Assembly (NCBI GenBank): GCA_003427395.1
Contig: BFEA01000063.1
Coordinates: 3,027,497 to 3,054,509 of the forward strand
Direction: 5' to 3'
Length of the DNA: 27,013 nt
Origin: Chara braunii
Taxonomy: Eukaryota; Streptophyta; Charophyceae; Charales; Characeae
The notes under the pieces were generated by a model, which was not told the origin of the DNA, searched no databases, and was given only the letters and a program-made list of their open reading frames with translations. Of this stretch, positions 1 to 7,547 are shown in pieces (position 1 is the first letter of the stretch; each line of letters begins with the position of its first letter). A program made the position numbers and the translations under genes.

Positions 1-102
1 TTGGTAGTGTCGAAAGCTGTATCTGTCCTACAATTAGTGTTGCTCTTGACCTACCTGCTTGATTCTATTGACCAGTCAGGAAGAGGAAGAGGAGCCCCCA
101 CC

Positions 103-245
103 CCACCCCGGCAGATAGGACAGGCACGCTGAGGATGATGACGTGGATGTTCACAGGCACGCTGAGGATGATGACGTGGATGTTCACAAGGATACCCAAG
201 GAGAGCTACTTCAGCACTACACAGCATTCAGCACCACGACGGCTA
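103..245. repeat. Dispersed repeat, copy A (partner at 2690-2804)
   Basis: Both copies contain GGCAGATAGGACAG, a GAGGATGATG block, GGATGTTCACAAGGAT, then CCCAAGGAGAGCT and an ACAGCATTC block, in the same order. Copy A has the 33 bp duplication and a 5-base insertion relative to copy B, which breaks the minus-strand reading frame that is open in copy B. Confidence 0.65.
121..186. repeat. 33 bp tandem duplication, two copies
   Basis: Two adjacent 33 bp units (121-153 and 154-186), each containing GCTGAGGATGATGACGTGG. The unit is a multiple of three. On the minus strand it would encode a repeated hydrophobic phrase NIHVIILSVPV. A related single unit occurs around 2701-2745, so this is an expansion inside an older dispersed sequence. 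Confidence 0.8.
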
Positions 246-886
246 TACCTAGCACGGACCATCCCATCCCATCCCCCATCAAAACAGTCCTGACAAAGGA
301 CATGCTGCTGTCCACATGTCAAAAAAAACAGCAGGACGTTCATCACAGTGCGGCATCATGCAGTCCTGATAGCCAGCCTCCTTGCGCACAAAAGGGACAC
401 AACGAATATCTGGGTGATAGGGAGGGATGTGTGTACAATTATGAGGAAATGTTGGACACCCTTCGGCACTGACGGCGGGGCGGCGACAGCAATAGATTGA
501 TAATGGCGATGGCATAGATGATGAATTCCACAGCCAAGGCGCACTGCGTCCCTGTCCCGACAGGGAAACTGTCCCGACAGGTGTCACACGAGAGTCGGTC
601 AATAATCCAGAATCAAGTATGATTGGGCAATCCACGCAAAAAATCATTTACGTTGAAAATAGCCTGAATCATTGTCCCACCATCCCACAGTTCCCACTGG
701 GCAGCTGCACGAATGAGTGCCATATAATGCCCGGGGCTGTGCAAAATGCAGGCAGAAATATGAGGATGGTCATTAAGGTCATCCCCTGGAGTATATATAT
801 CGTCATATACAGGTAGAAGGACAAGGAGCCGCAGGGGAAGATCGTATCCACCCCGACTCGTTCACTCTCCAAACTCCATCTACATT

Positions 887-890
<4 letters not shown>

Positions 891-937
<47 letters not shown>
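891..937. repeat. (TC)n microsatellite
   Basis: Uninterrupted TC dinucleotides for about 47 bp, running directly into a Tn5 mosaic end at 938. The abrupt join suggests the repeat edge is an assembly or library junction rather than a natural boundary. Confidence 0.97.
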
Positions 938-938
<1 letters not shown>

Positions 939-956
939 GATGTGTATAAGAGACAG
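938..956 (+). other. Tn5/Nextera mosaic end, synthetic library sequence
   Basis: The 19 bases AGATGTGTATAAGAGACAG are identical to the Tn5 mosaic end used in Nextera libraries. They sit at the edge of the TC microsatellite. A perfect 19-base match in an algal or plant chromosome is best explained as unremoved adapter, so the DNA on either side may not be contiguous in the genome. The reverse complement encodes part of the LYTSR-type contaminant peptide often seen in databases. Confidence 0.95.
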
Positions 957-1355
957 CTCCTTGACAGTCCCAGGGGGGGGGGGGGGAGAAGTATAATCAT
1001 AAATCACCACCCCTTCGTCGGCTATCTTTCTCTTCGGTCGTCTTTGTCGCCGCAGTGTGAGTCCCCTCTGCACCTCCACCTCATCCTTTCTTTTTTTATC
1101 TTTTTTCTTTTTTTTCATCATCCTTTCCCCTTATTTTGATCCTTGTTTTCTTACTTTTGTTTTCCCCCTCCCTCTTCCTCCCTCCTCCTTGCAGAGCAGA
1201 CAGATCACCTTCTGATTGTCCACTGAGCCCGCCCTCAAGAGGGGCTATGGACGATCACAACCGCTCCTCTACGCTCTGGCCACCATGCGAGAGAGATGGA
1301 AGGGCGCCGAGCAATAGAGAGATGGAGATGGCGATGGCAGAAGAGAACAAGAAAA
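957..1355. other. Low-complexity, pyrimidine-rich spacer
   Basis: Begins shortly after the adapter with a run of 14 G (973-986), then T- and C-rich tracts to about 1194, where a long pyrimidine stretch ends in TTGCAG and looks like a 3' splice site. No open frame downstream is convincing, so I do not call an exon. Confidence 0.4.
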
Positions 1356-1359
1356 GAGA

Positions 1360-1409
<50 letters not shown>

Positions 1410-1420
1410 AAGAGAGAGAA
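1356..1420. repeat. (GA)n microsatellite
   Basis: Imperfect GA repeat with a few GGGA interruptions. Long open frames overlapping it on both strands encode only Arg-Glu or Leu-Ser repeats and are artefacts of the dinucleotide. Confidence 0.95.
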
Positions 1421-1562
1421 CAGAGAAAATCACCTGAGGGATGAAGATAGGCGAACACAGAGAAAAAGAAGAGGAGGGAGGGAGACGGAGATGGGAGACA
1501 GAAAAAGGAGGAGGACCAAGACAACGAAAAACGGGGCTAATGCAACAGAAAGTGACTGCCAT

Positions 1563-1660
1563 CTTCCCCCGAACACAACGCACCCTCATTTTAACTGTAT
1601 GGGACCGGAAAGGTACCTTGTATACATTCATTATAAAGGGTGCGCCGTGTTCGGGGGAAG
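1563..1660. mobile_element. Small hairpin element (MITE-like), copy 1
   Basis: The left arm 1563-1586 starts CTTCCCCCGAACACAACGCA. The right arm 1637-1660 is its reverse complement with two mismatches in 24 bases. The loop is about 50 bp, making a 98 bp foldback. A second element with nearly the same arms lies at 3883-3985, which supports a mobile family over a chance hairpin. There is no coding capacity. I cannot assign a superfamily. Confidence 0.75.
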
Positions 1661-1758
1661 ACGGTATTCAAGCAAATTCCAGTGAGGGAGGAGGATACGG
1701 GAGACCCTCTCGCAATAAGGGTAGGGTATATTTTTATATCTATTTATCGTCTATATAA

Positions 1759-1786
1759 TATATTGTCACATAATATCAGAGCGCCA
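1759..1786 (+). repeat. Terminal-inverted-repeat motif, copy A
   Basis: Reads TATATTGTCACA, a short spacer, then ATCAGAGCGCCA. It matches the reverse complement of 2376-2403 with one or two differences. It could be the outer left end of an element ending at 2403, or a solo end. Confidence 0.6.
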
Positions 1787-1931
1787 AATATCTAATATCT
1801 ATATATAGCCTGCCAATGAATGGCAGAAACTCCAACGGAATAGTCTCTCACAGCCCCTCGTTTGTTGTCCTCTCCTCTTCTCCCTCTCTGCATACGGTTC
1901 ACCCACAGCAGTTTCTATGACTATATGTACA

Positions 1932-2403
1932 TATATTGTCACAAGAGTATCAGAGCGCACATGCGAACAAAAAGGAAAAAAGAAAGAAAAACAAGAAAAT
2001 ATAGACATATATCTTGTTATTTTGCAGACAAGAATGTTTGACGTCCTGGTTGGTCTTGTCCCGTCGTTTGGCCTGTGGGCAGGGGCGGTGCTTGCATGTG
2101 GGACTTGTCATCTGGGATCTGTTTTGTTGCCCCCTGTTCTGTCTGTTTTATTTGGCTGTTCCCTTCCTCTCTTCTTTGCCTCTTTGCCTTTTGGCTGTGT
2201 GCACGTGGGTCGATATGACACACGGGGGTGGGGGCAGCCGCCGCTCAACCTACATCCACGTGGGCGGCCTTGTACGCAAGAGGTTCTCAACAGGGGGAGT
2301 TGTAAGAAAGAAGATATAAAAAAACGAATTAAGTTTTTTTTTTTTTTTCCTTGGTTTCTTTCTGTTTTTTTGCTGTGGCGCTCTGATATCATGTGACAAT
2401 ATA
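1932..2403. mobile_element. Candidate non-autonomous TIR element
   Basis: Left end at 1932-1959 (TATATTGTCACA, spacer, TATCAGAGCGC) faces an inverted copy at 2376-2403 (GCGCTCTGATATCATGTGAC then AATATA). Interior of about 420 bp has no recognisable protein. The left boundary could equally be the matching motif at 1759. TA-rich termini are compatible with a TA target, but no clean target duplication can be seen because the right end overlaps another copy at 2400. Confidence 0.5.
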
Positions 2404-2580
2404 TTGTCACATTGTGAATCAGAGCGCAAAAAAGGAAAAAGAAAAAAGGAAAAGGAAAAAAGGGAAAGGAAAAAAGGGAAAGGGAAGGAGGTAAGGAAAG
2501 CTCCACCTGTTCATAACCTCTTACGTACAAGGCCAGCCACGTGGATGACAGGTTGAGCGCTGGCTGCCCCCATCCCCGTT
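2223..2580. repeat. Large inverted duplication centred near 2402
   Basis: Left arm 2223-2400 and right arm 2403-2580 are diverged reverse complements. Both carry, from outside in: a GGGGGCAGCC block, a CATCCACGTGG block, GGCCTTGTACG, AAGAGGTT, a pyrimidine or purine tract, the GCGCTCTGAT motif, and a perfect 20 bp palindrome at the centre (2392-2411, TGTGACAATATATTGTCACA). Two copies of the same element end appear to be abutted head to head. Confidence 0.7.
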
Positions 2581-2689
2581 CTTTTTTTCTTTTTTTCTTT
2601 CTTTTTTCTTTTTTTCTTTTTTTCTTTCTTTTTTCTTTTTTTCTTTTTTTCTCTTTTTCTCTTCTTCTTTTTCTCTTTACCTGCCCCCA
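2581..2689. repeat. Polypyrimidine (T/C) tract
   Basis: About 100 bp of T with regular C, made mostly of CTTTTTTT-type blocks. It ends in CCCCCACCTCGGCAG, which resembles a plus-strand 3' splice site. Simple sequence, no coding. Confidence 0.85.
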
Positions 2690-2804
2690 CCTCGGCAGAT
2701 AGGACAGCTACGGTGAGGATGATGTGGATGTTCACAAGGATGCCCAAGGAGAGCTGCGCCAGCACAGCATTCTGCAGGACGGCTAGCACGNCATGCAAGC
2801 GAGT
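2690..2804 (-). repeat. Dispersed repeat, copy B, with exon-like minus strand
   Basis: Partner of 103-245. On the minus strand the frame reads VLQNAVLAQLSLGILV then NIHIILTVAVLSAEVGAG, a strongly hydrophobic segment, and ends at GGCAG|GTAAAG, a good 5' splice site. This is compatible with a membrane-protein exon, or an exon captured in a repeat. Copy A has lost the frame. I do not recognise the protein, and an ambiguous base at 2791 lies in the frame. Confidence 0.3.
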
Positions 2805-2917
2805 TTTAAGGGGGTCCACACCACAGACAGTGAGCTCCGTCTGGCTTTCCCGCGAATTTCATAACATGACGTCGGCGTTTGAAAAGCCCGCCTTCCCCGC
2901 AAGCACTTCCCCCTCCA

Positions 2918-2952
<35 letters not shown>

Positions 2953-2969
2953 TGCACACACACACACAC
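2918..2969. repeat. (CA)n microsatellite
   Basis: CA dinucleotides with a few G substitutions, followed by alternating GCATGCA/CGATGCA purine-pyrimidine sequence to about 3003. Confidence 0.95.
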
Positions 2970-3337
2970 GCGCACGATGCATGCACGATGCATGCATGCA
3001 CACGCAACCACGCACGCGCGTACGTCCCGACTTATCTACTCCTACCTACTCTGCTGCCGCGACGTAACTTTCGTCTGTCTATTTCTCCCTTCTCTCATTC
3101 TCTCTCACCTTCGCTTCTGTCCCTCCTCTCCCTTCACTCCCTTCTCGCCTTTCTCTCGTCTCCTCACCCTCTCTCTCCATCCTCTCTTGCTCCTCCTCCT
3201 CCACCTCCTCCTCCTCCTTGTCGAGCTGTAGCTCGACGAACACATGGGCGACTGTCTGGCCATCGGCTAAACAGCTATGGATAGGCATAGCGAGAGATAG
3301 ACTCAGTGACCGAGACACAGGGACACAAAGAGTGTCT

Positions 3338-3338
3338 G

Positions 3339-3404
<66 letters not shown>

Positions 3405-3428
3405 ACATAGACAGAGACATAGACAGAG

Positions 3429-3487
<59 letters not shown>

Positions 3488-3497
3488 AAGAGAAGAG
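3338..3497. repeat. Compound (CG)n-(AG)n microsatellite
   Basis: About 17 bp of CG, then AG to 3400, a short ACAC/GACAGA bridge, a second AG run to about 3482, and three AGAAG units. The Arg-Glu and Leu-Ser open frames across it are artefacts. Confidence 0.95.
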
Positions 3498-3680
3498 TCC
3501 CTCACCTCGGTGTGGCATGCGTCCCGCCCAAGCAAGCAAGAACCGCGAACGCCGCTGTTAACGGGAAGTTGCTCGACTCTGTGTGACGCTCGCCTCCCCC
3601 AAACTCACTGGCTGTAAACGGAAGTCGGCTGTCTGATGGAGGTGCGCAGCCGTCGCAAACGGAAAACAGATTATTACCGG

Positions 3681-3835
3681 CCTGCTGATTTTGCCTTGGG
3701 GCCCTTCAAACACAGTCCCTAATACTCTGTTTTTGCGCAGGCCTGCTGATTTTGCCGTGGGGCCAGTCCATAATACTCTGTTTTTGCGCAAGCCTGCTGA
3801 TTTTGCCTAGGGGCCCTTCAAATCCGCCTCAGGTG
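3681..3835. repeat. Tandem repeat, about 2.7 units of 51-61 bp
   Basis: Units start at 3681, 3742 and 3793 with CCTGCTGATTTTGCC. The first two end in AATACTCTGTTTTTGCGCA. Unit two lacks about 10 bases present in unit one. The third is cut off after GGGGCCCTTCAAA. Confidence 0.85.
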
Positions 3836-3882
3836 ATATCTGCCTCGTTCTTATCCGGTTTGAACGACAAACTCCCAACTAA

Positions 3883-3985
3883 CTTCTTCCCCCGAATATA
3901 ACGCACAGTCATTATAGATGTATTTTGACTGAAGGATACCCCAAATGCAGCTATAACGACCGTCCGTTGTATTCGGGGGAAGAAG
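3883..3985. mobile_element. Small hairpin element (MITE-like), copy 2
   Basis: Left arm 3883-3903 (CTTCTTCCCCCGAATATAAC then G) pairs with right arm 3965-3985 with one mismatch in 21. Total 103 bp, close to the 98 bp of copy 1 at 1563-1660 and sharing the CTTCCCCCGAA core followed by AACGCAC. Same family by its ends; the loops are largely different. It lies only about 40 bp upstream of the Penelope-like element. Confidence 0.75.
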
Positions 3986-4024
3986 GTAACAAGAAGTTGC
4001 ATTTGCATTCGATTTTGTGCGAAC

Positions 4025-4033
4025 TCGGCTGCC
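4025..4033. repeat. Left target-site duplication of the Penelope-like element
   Basis: TCGGCTGCC occurs here and again at 9867-9875, immediately outside the two ends of the repeat-flanked element. The first T may belong to the TCAA tail, so the duplication is 8 or 9 bp. Its position exactly at both independently aligned repeat edges makes chance unlikely. Confidence 0.75.
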
Positions 4034-4696
4034 CGAATGAGAGTACAGGGTTATTTGCCTGTCTATGAGATGACAGGGTTTTGCCGTTTGGCTTTAGTTC
4101 TTTTGGATGTTTTTAGTTTGGCTTTGCTTTTTGGCTCTTTGGCTTTTGGCCTTTGTTTTCTGCTTGCACTGGATACTGTACAATAGGCTTTCTGATGTTT
4201 ATTTAGTTGTGTTTTTTTTTCAGCACCGTAACCCACCTGAGTATTTTACGATAGTACCATCTGGCACTAGGTCCCTGTTGGTCGTACGACTAGGCCCAGT
4301 ACGGTGCCACTAGTTCGCCGCTTAATACATGCGCCACGTTTTGGCTTGGACCAGCCTGTCATTTTCCAAGGACTATAATTAGGATGACAGAAACGCTACG
4401 AGGTCTTTTCGGGTCCGACGCCGTCTAGTCTGCCGTCATTCCGGAGATGTCAGTGGGCGCTAACGGCGGAGGTGGGAGAGTGGATAGTTCGGTGAAGTTT
4501 GAGGGAGAAGTAGGAGGTAATCCCCCTGAGGAGGACAACGTGGCGGCTGTCGAAACCGGTCGGGGTGCCAATACCCACCGGCGTTTTCTTTCATCAATCA
4601 ATTTTTCATATACTATCTGTATATGCATGACGTCTCTTACGTGTACATGGTTTTCGTGTACTACACTCTGAATGTTCCATCATCAATCAATCAATC
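4034..4696 (+). repeat. 5' pseudo-LTR of the Penelope-like element
   Basis: About 663 bp, roughly 90% identical by eye to 9151-9868. It starts CGAATGAGAGTAC and ends in CATCAATCAATCAATC. Relative to the 3' copy it lacks about 17 bp after CGAATG and two blocks around 4220-4240, and has a few extra bases near 4338-4355. It keeps many CG dinucleotides that are TG or CA in the 3' copy. Penelope-like elements typically carry such repeats, which probably hold the promoter and RNA-processing signals. Confidence 0.8.
4556..4581 (+). promoter_or_regulatory. Strong hairpin in the pseudo-LTR, hammerhead-like context
   Basis: CCGGT (4556-4560) pairs with ACCGG (4577-4581), and GGGT (4563-4566) with ACCC (4573-4576), around a GCCAAT loop. 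Just upstream are CTGAGGA (4526-4532) and GAAA (4552-4555), with GACA/TGTC able to pair between them. This is the order of a hammerhead ribozyme core, and such ribozymes are known in Penelope-like repeats. However, the expected U-H cleavage step does not follow the stem, and no convincing stem I is visible. Treat it as a structured RNA candidate only. Confidence 0.25.
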
Positions 4697-4895
4697 TCGA
4701 AGGCTCATGTGAACCGGTTGGGAAGTTGCTGAGCTCGTGTGAACATGCTATGAAGTGTAACTCTATTGTCTACTATCTGTTGTGGTGCTTACTTGATGCT
4801 GGTTCTAACTCGAAGTACTTTGGAGGTTTTACGCACGGGCTGCGCCCATCAAGGGTGCAATTTGGTGTTGAAGTGCATTTTACTCTAAGATTGAA
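4697..4895 (+). other. 5' leader of the Penelope-like element
   Basis: About 200 bp between the 5' repeat and the first credible ATG at 4896 (context GAAATGGCTGG, good for plants). No conserved protein is visible. A longer frame beginning at 4672 runs through it but shifts out of register with the zinc knuckle and is not used. Confidence 0.45.
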
Positions 4896-5147
4896 ATGGC
4901 TGGCTACGGAAGTCGCGACTACGGACGTGACTCGGATCGTGACCGCGACCGATACCGCTATCAAGATGACCGCCGCGAAGGACGATCTGACGGAGAGCGT
5001 GACCGAAACAGAGATGGAGAGAGAGACCGTTTTGATGGAGGACGTGTACAAGGTCGCGGATACTCGCATGGAGACTCAGTCCGCCGATTTGTTCCTGTTT
5101 GTTACAGTTGCGACGAATCGGGGCATTATAAAAACCAATGCCCGTGA
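4896..5147 (+). pseudogene. CCHC zinc-knuckle leader (gag-like) of the Penelope-like element
   Basis: The frame starts at an ATG in good context. Residues 1-65 are dominated by Arg, Asp, Tyr and Gly (RDYGRDSDRDRDRYRY and similar), typical of an RNA-binding low-complexity region. Residues 69-82 give CYSCDESGHYKNQC, a perfect CX2CX4HX4C retroviral-type zinc knuckle. Such a domain would bind the element's RNA and help form the RNP. A TGA at 5145 and another at 5184 stop the frame, but the same frame stays open on both sides, so I read this as the N-terminus of the broken polyprotein or of a separate first ORF. The zinc ligands are all intact. Confidence 0.7.
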
Positions 5148-5186
5148 CGAGTGGGCGAAAGCAGCCTTGGTGCTGGCGGTCAATGA

Positions 5187-5780
5187 GGACGATCTCTTTC
5201 CCCAAATCAACATGCGAGAGCTGGTATACGGAGGTCTGCATCAGAAGAGTCGGTCATCACGAAGGAACTGGAAGAACTCAAGAGTATGTTGGCGAACGTG
5301 AAGGCTTACATCGACGCAGAACAAGCCCGTAAGGATGAAGCGGAACGGGCGAAGAAGGAGAAAGAGCTTCGCAAACAAGAACAAAGAGAATGTGAGCAGA
5401 AGGAGGAGGAAGAACGTCAACTCAAGGCAAGGCGCGCTAAGAAGAAAGAAGAGAAGAAGCGGAGTGAACTGAAAGCAAGAAAAGCGATGCGCAAAGGCCT
5501 AAGGATGAAGATTAAGAAGCACGTGAGTAGAGTAGCAGAGGAGATGAAAGAGATTCTGCTACAATCGATACTTACGTCTAAAGGGAAAGCACAAGTGTCG
5601 TCGCCTGAGGCATCTGAAGAGGAACTCGATGAAAGTGATGTCGACGCTCTTAGTGCGCAAGCGGAGCATCTCAACATTCAAGAGAAGCGGAAACGCAGTG
5701 CTGAGAAGGAGATTGGCGACAGCCCGTCGATGATGACACAGGGCCAGACGACACGCGAAGCAAAGCAAACTACATCCTAA
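5187..5780 (+). pseudogene. Charged coiled-coil segment of the Penelope-like polyprotein
   Basis: Same frame as the zinc knuckle. After a short Ser/Arg-rich linker (GRSLSPNQHARAG) it becomes a long Glu/Lys/Arg-rich helix from about 5260 to 5560 (ITKELEELKSMLANVKAYID, then AERAKKEKELRKQEQRE and similar), with heptad-like spacing. It ends in an acidic Ser/Glu/Asp tail. This is probably a self-association region, as in gag-like leaders. Basic KKXK clusters could be nuclear-localisation signals. The stretch ends at TAA 5778; a TAG follows five codons later (5793), then the frame reopens. Confidence 0.6.
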
Positions 5781-5795
5781 ATGCCTTGTGCTTAG

Positions 5796-6326
5796 TTGTC
5801 GCCATCGCCCGTTGAAGAAATCACCAAGAGGCGTTACACCCGTTTGCGCATCATGCAGCAAGAAGAAGATCCCGGCACAATCGGACCTGTGGGTAAACTG
5901 AGGTACGTTACTGATAACTTGCGCGACCTGGGTCGACGCACCGTTGAGGAACTCGAGCAAATCTGTCATGACGAGGACGTGTTATTTTTTGGTGGTAAGA
6001 AAATGGACGCTATCATGGCGATTACGGAAAAGAGAGTGCAGGTGGTTTACAGATCCTACGATGAAGATAACGCAACGGAAGGTGAGCAAGTACAGGATCC
6101 TGCCGAGCAGGCAGTTGCCGAGGAGGCAAATGATAGCGATGCTGAAGCCGATATGTGAACAACCCATGATTTTTGGAGACTGGGTAAGCCTCTGATCGCC
6201 ATTCGTAATGGACGTAATTATGATGATCGAATTGAGGTGTTGTACCGGTTGGTCCTAGTCCTGCTTGGACTTTGTCATCAGATCAAATGGTTACGTAAAT
6301 TTGAAGACGCATGGCTTAAGTTGTAT
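5796..6326 (+). pseudogene. SAP-like segment and linker before the nuclease
   Basis: Still in the same frame. Between about 5890 and 6040 it reads LRYVTDNLRDLGRRTVEELE then ICHDEDVLFFGGKKMDAIMA, with the helix-extension-helix look of a SAP DNA-binding motif (leucines, the RTVEEL turn, then a GKK loop). An acidic tail follows to TGA 6156. The frame then continues without a stop from 6159 to TAA 6327 (DFWRLGKPLIAIRNGRNYDD, then a hydrophobic LYRLVLVLLGL). SAP assignment is by eye. It would fit chromatin or AT-rich DNA binding near the insertion site. Confidence 0.4.
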
Positions 6327-6338
6327 TAACGCTGTGGT

Positions 6339-6842
6339 ATGCGAATGTTTAGTGGCGAATTAGTTGAGGTCTATGTTTTGACATCAGCAGTTTGTCATGC
6401 TCAATATATTGGCCAAACAAAGCGTGAGGGCAAGGTGAGATGGAGGAAACATCTGTCAGTGTGCAGTAGGGGCTATAAACAATCTCATCTGTACCGATGG
6501 TGGCATTCCTTCGGTTCCAAATCCTACACTATGCTACCTATCGATGAATGTAAGTCTGATGAGCTACAAACACTAGAGTTGTTGTATATCAAACGTTGGT
6601 CCCCCGTACTCAATAGCTCGAGTAAGTCAACCGCTATTAGCCATAAACGGACTTGGCAACGGAAAGGGAAACGGGAACACTGTAAAGCGATTTTACGTAC
6701 CTCTGATGGGAAGCAAGTGAATGTGGTTAGGGCGAGCATCGATGACAATAAAGAATGGTCTGTCGACGTCTTTAAATTACTAGCCCAGCAGGAAGCATCT
6801 AACCTACGTAAGTTTACTCTACGGACTACTAAAGGGGACAGT
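6339..6842 (+). pseudogene. GIY-YIG endonuclease domain, N-terminal to the reverse transcriptase
   Basis: Counting from the ATG at 6339: VYVLTS (residues 11-16) stands for the GIY strand, QYIGQT (22-27) is the YIG strand, RWRKH (34-38) supplies the conserved Arg and His, E80 in ELQTLELLYIKRW is the likely metal-binding Glu, and N92 in PVLN is the usual closing Asn. All key residues are present, although Gly-Ile of GIY is replaced by Glu-Val. The family nicks one DNA strand; in Penelope-like elements it opens the target for primed reverse transcription. The domain lies upstream of the reverse transcriptase, the permuted order. The stretch ends at TAG 6843 with TGA at 6855, after which the same frame goes on. 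Confidence 0.8.
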
Positions 6843-6857
6843 TAGTGTGGTGGATGA

Positions 6858-7544
6858 AAGTCGGTAAGAGCTGCCTTTGGGAACTCCGAAGTCCTGTTAC
6901 GAGGGCATCACAAGAAGCTCTATCAGTGCAAATCAGAGCTGCAGGGGAGATTTTGCCTGAAAATCATTCAACTCAGATGCTGGAGACCAAAATCGGGTCC
7001 GGATAAGTTTTTTTTGTGTTCACTTCTCCGTAACCCGAAGCGAATGCAAGCCCTGAAGACATGCTGTTTAGATGTGCTGATCCGATTGTTGAAGACCGCC
7101 ATTGATTTCCAAAAACCCTTGACTACTGTGTACCTTCGTCGATTAGTCTCTAGAACGGTTAAGGAAAAATTTGGATGGAATGTTAGTGTTAGAATCATAT
7201 TAAGACTGAAATTCAATGATCGAGTGCATGTGCTTGAGATTAGGAAGGTTGTCAACGATGTGCTAGAGGCTGTCTATATCCCGCGATGCATTAAGGATGT
7301 TTCACGTAACACGGTTCGGATAGTATGGACCAAAAATCCATCTGTTGCAGACACACTACACAATCAGCGCGTTTTTGGGAAAGTTGATGTGTTGATCTGC
7401 GCTTGTGCAGATCTTCCCTACCCGAAGGTAGGAGGTCATGTGCAAGTCCGTTTGCAAGAGCCGGAAGGTATTGATCCACTCCTGTGTAATGCGAACAACA
7501 TTCCGAAACATACTCACCATGACCGACAGGGTCTTCTAGTACAA
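6858..7544 (+). pseudogene. Linker with Cys/His motif between nuclease and reverse transcriptase
   Basis: Open in the same frame from just after TGA 6855 to TAA 7545. It contains basic, helical sequence (LLRNPKRMQALKTCCLD), then, at 7398-7439, CACADLPYPKVGGH, a CXC...H pattern likely to bind zinc. Similar Cys/His motifs lie between nuclease and polymerase in the permuted Penelope-like group; that link is from memory. No enzyme motif is visible. Any start codon inside is fortuitous, since the frame is continuous with the nuclease. Confidence 0.55.
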
Positions 7545-7547
7545 TAA

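Larger units (their letters stand above)
1..890. other. Non-coding DNA, no recognisable gene
   Basis: Open frames here are short, overlap on opposite strands and match no family I know. The stretch holds a 33 bp tandem duplication (121-186), a diverged copy of a sequence found again near 2700, and two copies of CTGTCCCGACAGG around 552-581, each nearly self-complementary. Nothing else stands out. Confidence 0.5.

Noticed and set aside
1255-1685. Long Arg/Glu- or Leu/Ser-rich open frames over the GA repeat, also at 3218-3586 and 19539-19817
   Set aside because: They are generated by the dinucleotide repeats, appear on both strands, and some read through adapter sequence.
4672-5301. 209-codon open frame overlapping the zinc-knuckle frame
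   Set aside because: It is the alternative frame of the Arg/Asp-rich repeat and does not contain the CCHC motif. The knuckle frame is continuous with the downstream domains.
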